64,000 nucleotides of DNA from CBDEGK01 sp965237855 (GTDB taxonomy: Bacteria > Pseudomonadota > Gammaproteobacteria > Pseudomonadales > Halieaceae): NCBI GenBank assembly GCA_965237855.1, contig CBDEGK010000001.1, positions 1 through 64,000 on the forward strand, read 5' to 3'. Under the pieces are notes generated by a model. It saw only the letters and a list, made by a program, of their open reading frames with translations. It had not been told where the DNA came from and did no database searches. The translations under genes were made by a program, and so were the position numbers. This document shows, in pieces, positions 61,392 to 64,000 of this stretch (the stretch's first letter is position 1; every line of letters starts with the position of its first letter).

Positions 61392-62622
61392 GGTCGAACC
61401 GTATCGGCATGGCTTTAATGGTATTGATGAAAAAGTTGCGCATATAGGTAACTTCGCCCGTAAATTCGGGATTTCTCAAACGTGGAATGAGTTCTTCAAA
61501 GATGATTCGCAGCTCCAGTCGGGCCAGGTTCATGCCCAGGCAAAAATGTTCACCAATACCAAAAGAGCGTAGTTGTCGCGAGAGGTTGTCGGTGCGCTTG
61601 GCCCGGTGGATGTCGAAGACCATGGCATCTTCACCGAAGGCATCTTCGTCGTGATTAACCGCGTGGTAATGCAGGATAATCTTGTCGCCTTTCTTTATCT
61701 GTGCGCCTGCCACTTCGATATCTTGCATGGCGGTACGGCGCATGGCGATAAAGGCGGTGTTGTAGCGAACTATCTCTTCGATAGCATCGGGGATGTCTTC
61801 GGGGTGTTCGACCAGGTGCTGCAGTTGCTCCGGGTGCTCCATGAGTAGGCGCATGCCCTGGGCGGTCACGGTGCGGGTACTCTCATTGCCCCCCACCATG
61901 ATCAACAGAAACATCCAGGCAAACATGTCGGCGCTGATGGGCTCACCGTCAACCTTGCTGTTGAGCAGGGCGGCGGCCACCTGGCTGGTGGGGTTCTTGC
62001 GTTGTTCCTCTGCCAGCCGGTGGGCGTACATCAGCACGTTGAAGCTGGCCTCTTGTGCCTCTTCCGGGCTGCCCGCCACATCCGGGTCGTCGGCGAAGGC
62101 CATCACATTGGTCCAGTGGAAGAACTGCTTGCGGTCTTCCAGCGGTACACCGAGTATTTCCAGGATAGCCATGAGCGGCAGTTCCGCGGCGACGTCCTCG
62201 ACAAATTCACAGCTGCCTTGATCGGCGACCGCATCGATGATTTCTTTGGCATAGCGACGCAGGGTGGGTTCGAAGTCTGTGACTGCTTTTGGCGTGAAGG
62301 CGTCGCGCACCACCTTGCGATATTTCATATGTCGAGGTGGGTCCATATATATGATGAAGTTGTCCGCCATCATTTGCTTACTGTCTTCATTGTCGTTTTC
62401 TATGGGAAATGGGCCCTGTTCGGCCGAGGAGAACAATTGGGGATTCTGCGAGATGTAGTCGAGGGCGTCGCGTTTCACCACCGCCCAGTAGGGAATGCCG
62501 GTGTTGGGATCATCGAGCTTGACCACGGATCCTGCTGCCCTGATACGCGCCAGCTCGTCATAGGGCATGCCCTGAACATAGGTGTCATTGTCCAGCAGGT
62601 TAATATAGGGACATTCGCTCAT
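61384..62622 (-). CDS. Cytochrome P450 (paralogue of the one at 41559)
   Basis: A 412-residue P450 opening MSECPYINLLD. I-helix MVGGNESTRTVT has Ser at the usual Thr site, as in its paralogue. ExxR is EEIVR; haem loop FGIGEHFCLGMNLARLE, Cys near 361. The segment MDPPRHMKYRKVVRDAFTPKAV is the normal B'-C region. Its stop overlaps the uup start by 8 bases. Divergent from the SDR gene with a 182-base gap in which I see no operator. Confidence 0.9.
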   Translation of the reverse strand: MSECPYINLLDNDTYVQGMPYDELARIRAAGSVVKLDDPNTGIPYWAVVKRDALDYISQNPQLFSSAEQGPFPIENDNEDSKQMMADNFIIYMDPPRHMKYRKVVRDAFTPKAVTDFEPTLRRYAKEIIDAVADQGSCEFVEDVAAELPLMAILEILGVPLEDRKQFFHWTNVMAFADDPDVAGSPEEAQEASFNVLMYAHRLAEEQRKNPTSQVAAALLNSKVDGEPISADMFAWMFLLIMVGGNESTRTVTAQGMRLLMEHPEQLQHLVEHPEDIPDAIEEIVRYNTAFIAMRRTAMQDIEVAGAQIKKGDKIILHYHAVNHDEDAFGEDAMVFDIHRAKRTDNLSRQLRSFGIGEHFCLGMNLARLELRIIFEELIPRLRNPEFTGEVTYMRNFFINTIKAMPIRFDLA

Positions 62623-62804
62623 GGGCGTTCTCCGGTTTGATAGGTCGGCATTACAGCGCTGATACGTCGAAAAGCGGTGGATTTTTGCACACAGTGGCCG
62701 CTGCGTACAGTTTCTTGGCCCTGGAAGTTATCGCCCTGTGTTGGCGAGTGCGCTAATCTGTGTAGCCTCTGTAAAAAGCGAACCAGCACGCGGGAGTTCA
62801 GACC

Positions 62805-63581
62805 ATGGCATATCAAGGAAAATCAGCATTAATCACCGGTGGCGGTAGTGGTATGGGTCGCCTGGCTGCACAGCAGTTTGCGGCCGCCGGGGCCCATGTG
62901 GCCATACTTGATGTCAACGAGGCCGGTATGCAGGAGACCGCTGCGGGTTCTGACAATATCCACCCCTATGTCGTGGACATCACTGATTACGCGGCTGTCA
63001 CCGAGGCAGTACAGGATTTTGAGTCCAGGCACGGTGCCCTCGACCGGGTCTACAACTGTGCCGCCATCATGCCTTTTGGCAACCTCATGGAAGTGGAGCC
63101 CGGCGTAACCAACAAGATGATGTCCATCAATTACGGCGGCCTGGTCTGTATCTCCCGGGCAACCTTGCCGGGTATGCTGGAGCGCGGTACCGGTGATTTT
63201 GTCAGCTTTGCCTCGGCGGCCGGCCTCATTCCCGGTTTGCTGATGGGTGGTTACAATGCCAGCAAAGCCGCGGTGGCCATGTATACCGAGGTGTTGTGGC
63301 AGGAGAATATCAACTCGGGTGTGCGTTTCGCCTGTGTCTGTCCGCCCGCCGTCGCCACACCCCTGTTGAACCAGGGCAAGGAGACCACCTGGCCCAAGGT
63401 CATGGAAATGAACGAGGGTGAGGAGATTGAGCCGCCACAGGTACTCGCGGCCGTGGAGGAAGGCCTGGAGAAGGCCAACTTCTGGGTCTACGTCACCGGG
63501 CAAACCAAGTTTGGCGCCTGGATGCGCCGTGTGTTCCCGGGTGTCGTGTGGAAGAACATGCATAAGATTGAAGGCTGGTAA
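62805..63581 (+). CDS. Short-chain dehydrogenase/reductase
   Basis: A 258-residue classical SDR: TGGGSGMG (about 12-19), Asp at beta-2 end (AILDVN), YNCAAI in place of NNAG and catalytic Ser-Tyr-Lys in SFASAAGLIPGLLMGGYNASK. The C-terminus (NFWVYVTGQTKFGAWMRRVFPGVVWKNMHKIEGW) is hydrophobic and basic, as in some membrane-associated SDRs. Divergent from the P450 gene, so probably linked in function. Confidence 0.87.
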   Translation: MAYQGKSALITGGGSGMGRLAAQQFAAAGAHVAILDVNEAGMQETAAGSDNIHPYVVDITDYAAVTEAVQDFESRHGALDRVYNCAAIMPFGNLMEVEPGVTNKMMSINYGGLVCISRATLPGMLERGTGDFVSFASAAGLIPGLLMGGYNASKAAVAMYTEVLWQENINSGVRFACVCPPAVATPLLNQGKETTWPKVMEMNEGEEIEPPQVLAAVEEGLEKANFWVYVTGQTKFGAWMRRVFPGVVWKNMHKIEGW

Positions 63582-63584
63582 GCG

Positions 63585-64000
63585 TCAGCTTAAATCGTTG
63601 ATGAGGCTGGTGAGCTGTCGATACACGTCGCTGTAGCGCAGCTTCACCGGGTCGAGTTTCAACTCCATCCATATACTGTAGAGCAAGCGCTCGAAGTCTT
63701 CGTAGGCGGCGCTGACTTCGGCCTGTTCGCCACGGCGAATCAAGTTGGTGTTTTCCACCCAGCACCAGCTGCCGCATTCCTCTCGCATTAAACTTGAAAG
63801 CACCGGCCGTCGGCCAGGTACATGCAGGTCTATGTCGGAGTCTTCACGGGACTTGCTGGCCGCCAGGTAGGCCAGCTTCTGTTTCTTGCGTTCACCACTG
63901 AGATCGGAGCGCAGCTGTTGCATGACCTCAAGCGGGTTGTGGTTGACCGGGTTGGCTCTAATCAGGGTTTCGGGTCGACCCATGACCACAGCCAGGTCAG
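63585..64000 (-). CDS. Protein of unknown function, N-terminus beyond the window
   Basis: The C-terminal ~138 residues of a protein whose frame is open at the window's right edge (DLAVVMGRPETLIRANPVN...). It contains a Lys/Arg-rich stretch (SGERKKQKLAYLAASKSREDSDIDLHV) and ends RYSDVYRQLTSLINDLS. I do not recognise the family. Convergent with the SDR gene (3-base gap). An ATG at 63989 exists but the frame upstream is open, so it is probably internal. Confidence 0.6.
   Translation of the reverse strand, partial: DLAVVMGRPETLIRANPVNHNPLEVMQQLRSDLSGERKKQKLAYLAASKSREDSDIDLHVPGRRPVLSSLMREECGSWCWVENTNLIRRGEQAEVSAAYEDFERLLYSIWMELKLDPVKLRYSDVYRQLTSLINDLS

Overview
The window looks like chromosome from a GC-rich, aerobic, heterotrophic gammaproteobacterium, probably an environmental or marine degrader. 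This is inferred from the TonB-dependent receptor, the TetR-controlled oxygenase clusters, a biotin-dependent acyl-CoA carboxylase, ferrochelatase, an M32 carboxypeptidase and gamma-glutamyltransferase. No rRNA, tRNA or CRISPR was seen. There is no gene-free stretch longer than 300 bases; the longest gaps, about 230-240 bases, hold operators or nothing recognisable.

Bases 1-7,650 are a mobile/accessory zone. An IS21-type element (istB partial, istA) carries an IS3-type element inserted inside istA. The IS21 element has in turn truncated a Tn3-family transposase gene. Next come an N-terminal remnant of an amidohydrolase lipoprotein, a metallo-beta-lactamase-like gene and two GFA-family genes separated by an attC-like (integron cassette) site.

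Bases 7,650-34,300 are catabolic. A tetR-P450-SDR-phosphatase operon diverges from an amidohydrolase-Rieske oxygenase-acetoacetate-decarboxylase-like-SDR-esterase operon. An acyl-CoA synthetase follows. A second tetR heads an operon (enoyl-CoA hydratase, membrane protein, asparaginase domain) that diverges from a two-subunit acyl-CoA carboxylase, with two matching operators between them. An acyl-CoA dehydrogenase, APH-like kinase, hotdog, SRPBCC, solute-binding and crotonase operon comes next.

Bases 34,300-42,800 hold a TonB receptor with twin palindromic operators, a Rieske oxygenase and P450 pair opposite a third tetR, a mannonate dehydratase and another P450. Bases 42,900-64,000 mix housekeeping-like genes (TPR membrane protein, AmgK-like kinase, agmatinase family, aldo/keto reductase, hemH, M32 peptidase, ggt, uup) with an oxygenase/lactonase operon around 47.6-53.9 kb and a fifth P450.

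The gene set (five P450s, two Rieske oxygenases, four SDRs, a luciferase-like monooxygenase, an epoxide-hydrolase-like pair, CoA ligase, beta-oxidation-type enzymes) suggests oxidation of a hydrophobic cyclic or branched substrate such as a steroid or terpenoid, followed by CoA-linked breakdown. That substrate is inference. No ferredoxin or reductase for the P450s or Rieske proteins lies in the window. Two genes (the hydratase at 19.4-20.3 kb and uup) each show a single-base frameshift at a short G/C run, which may be real or a sequence error.
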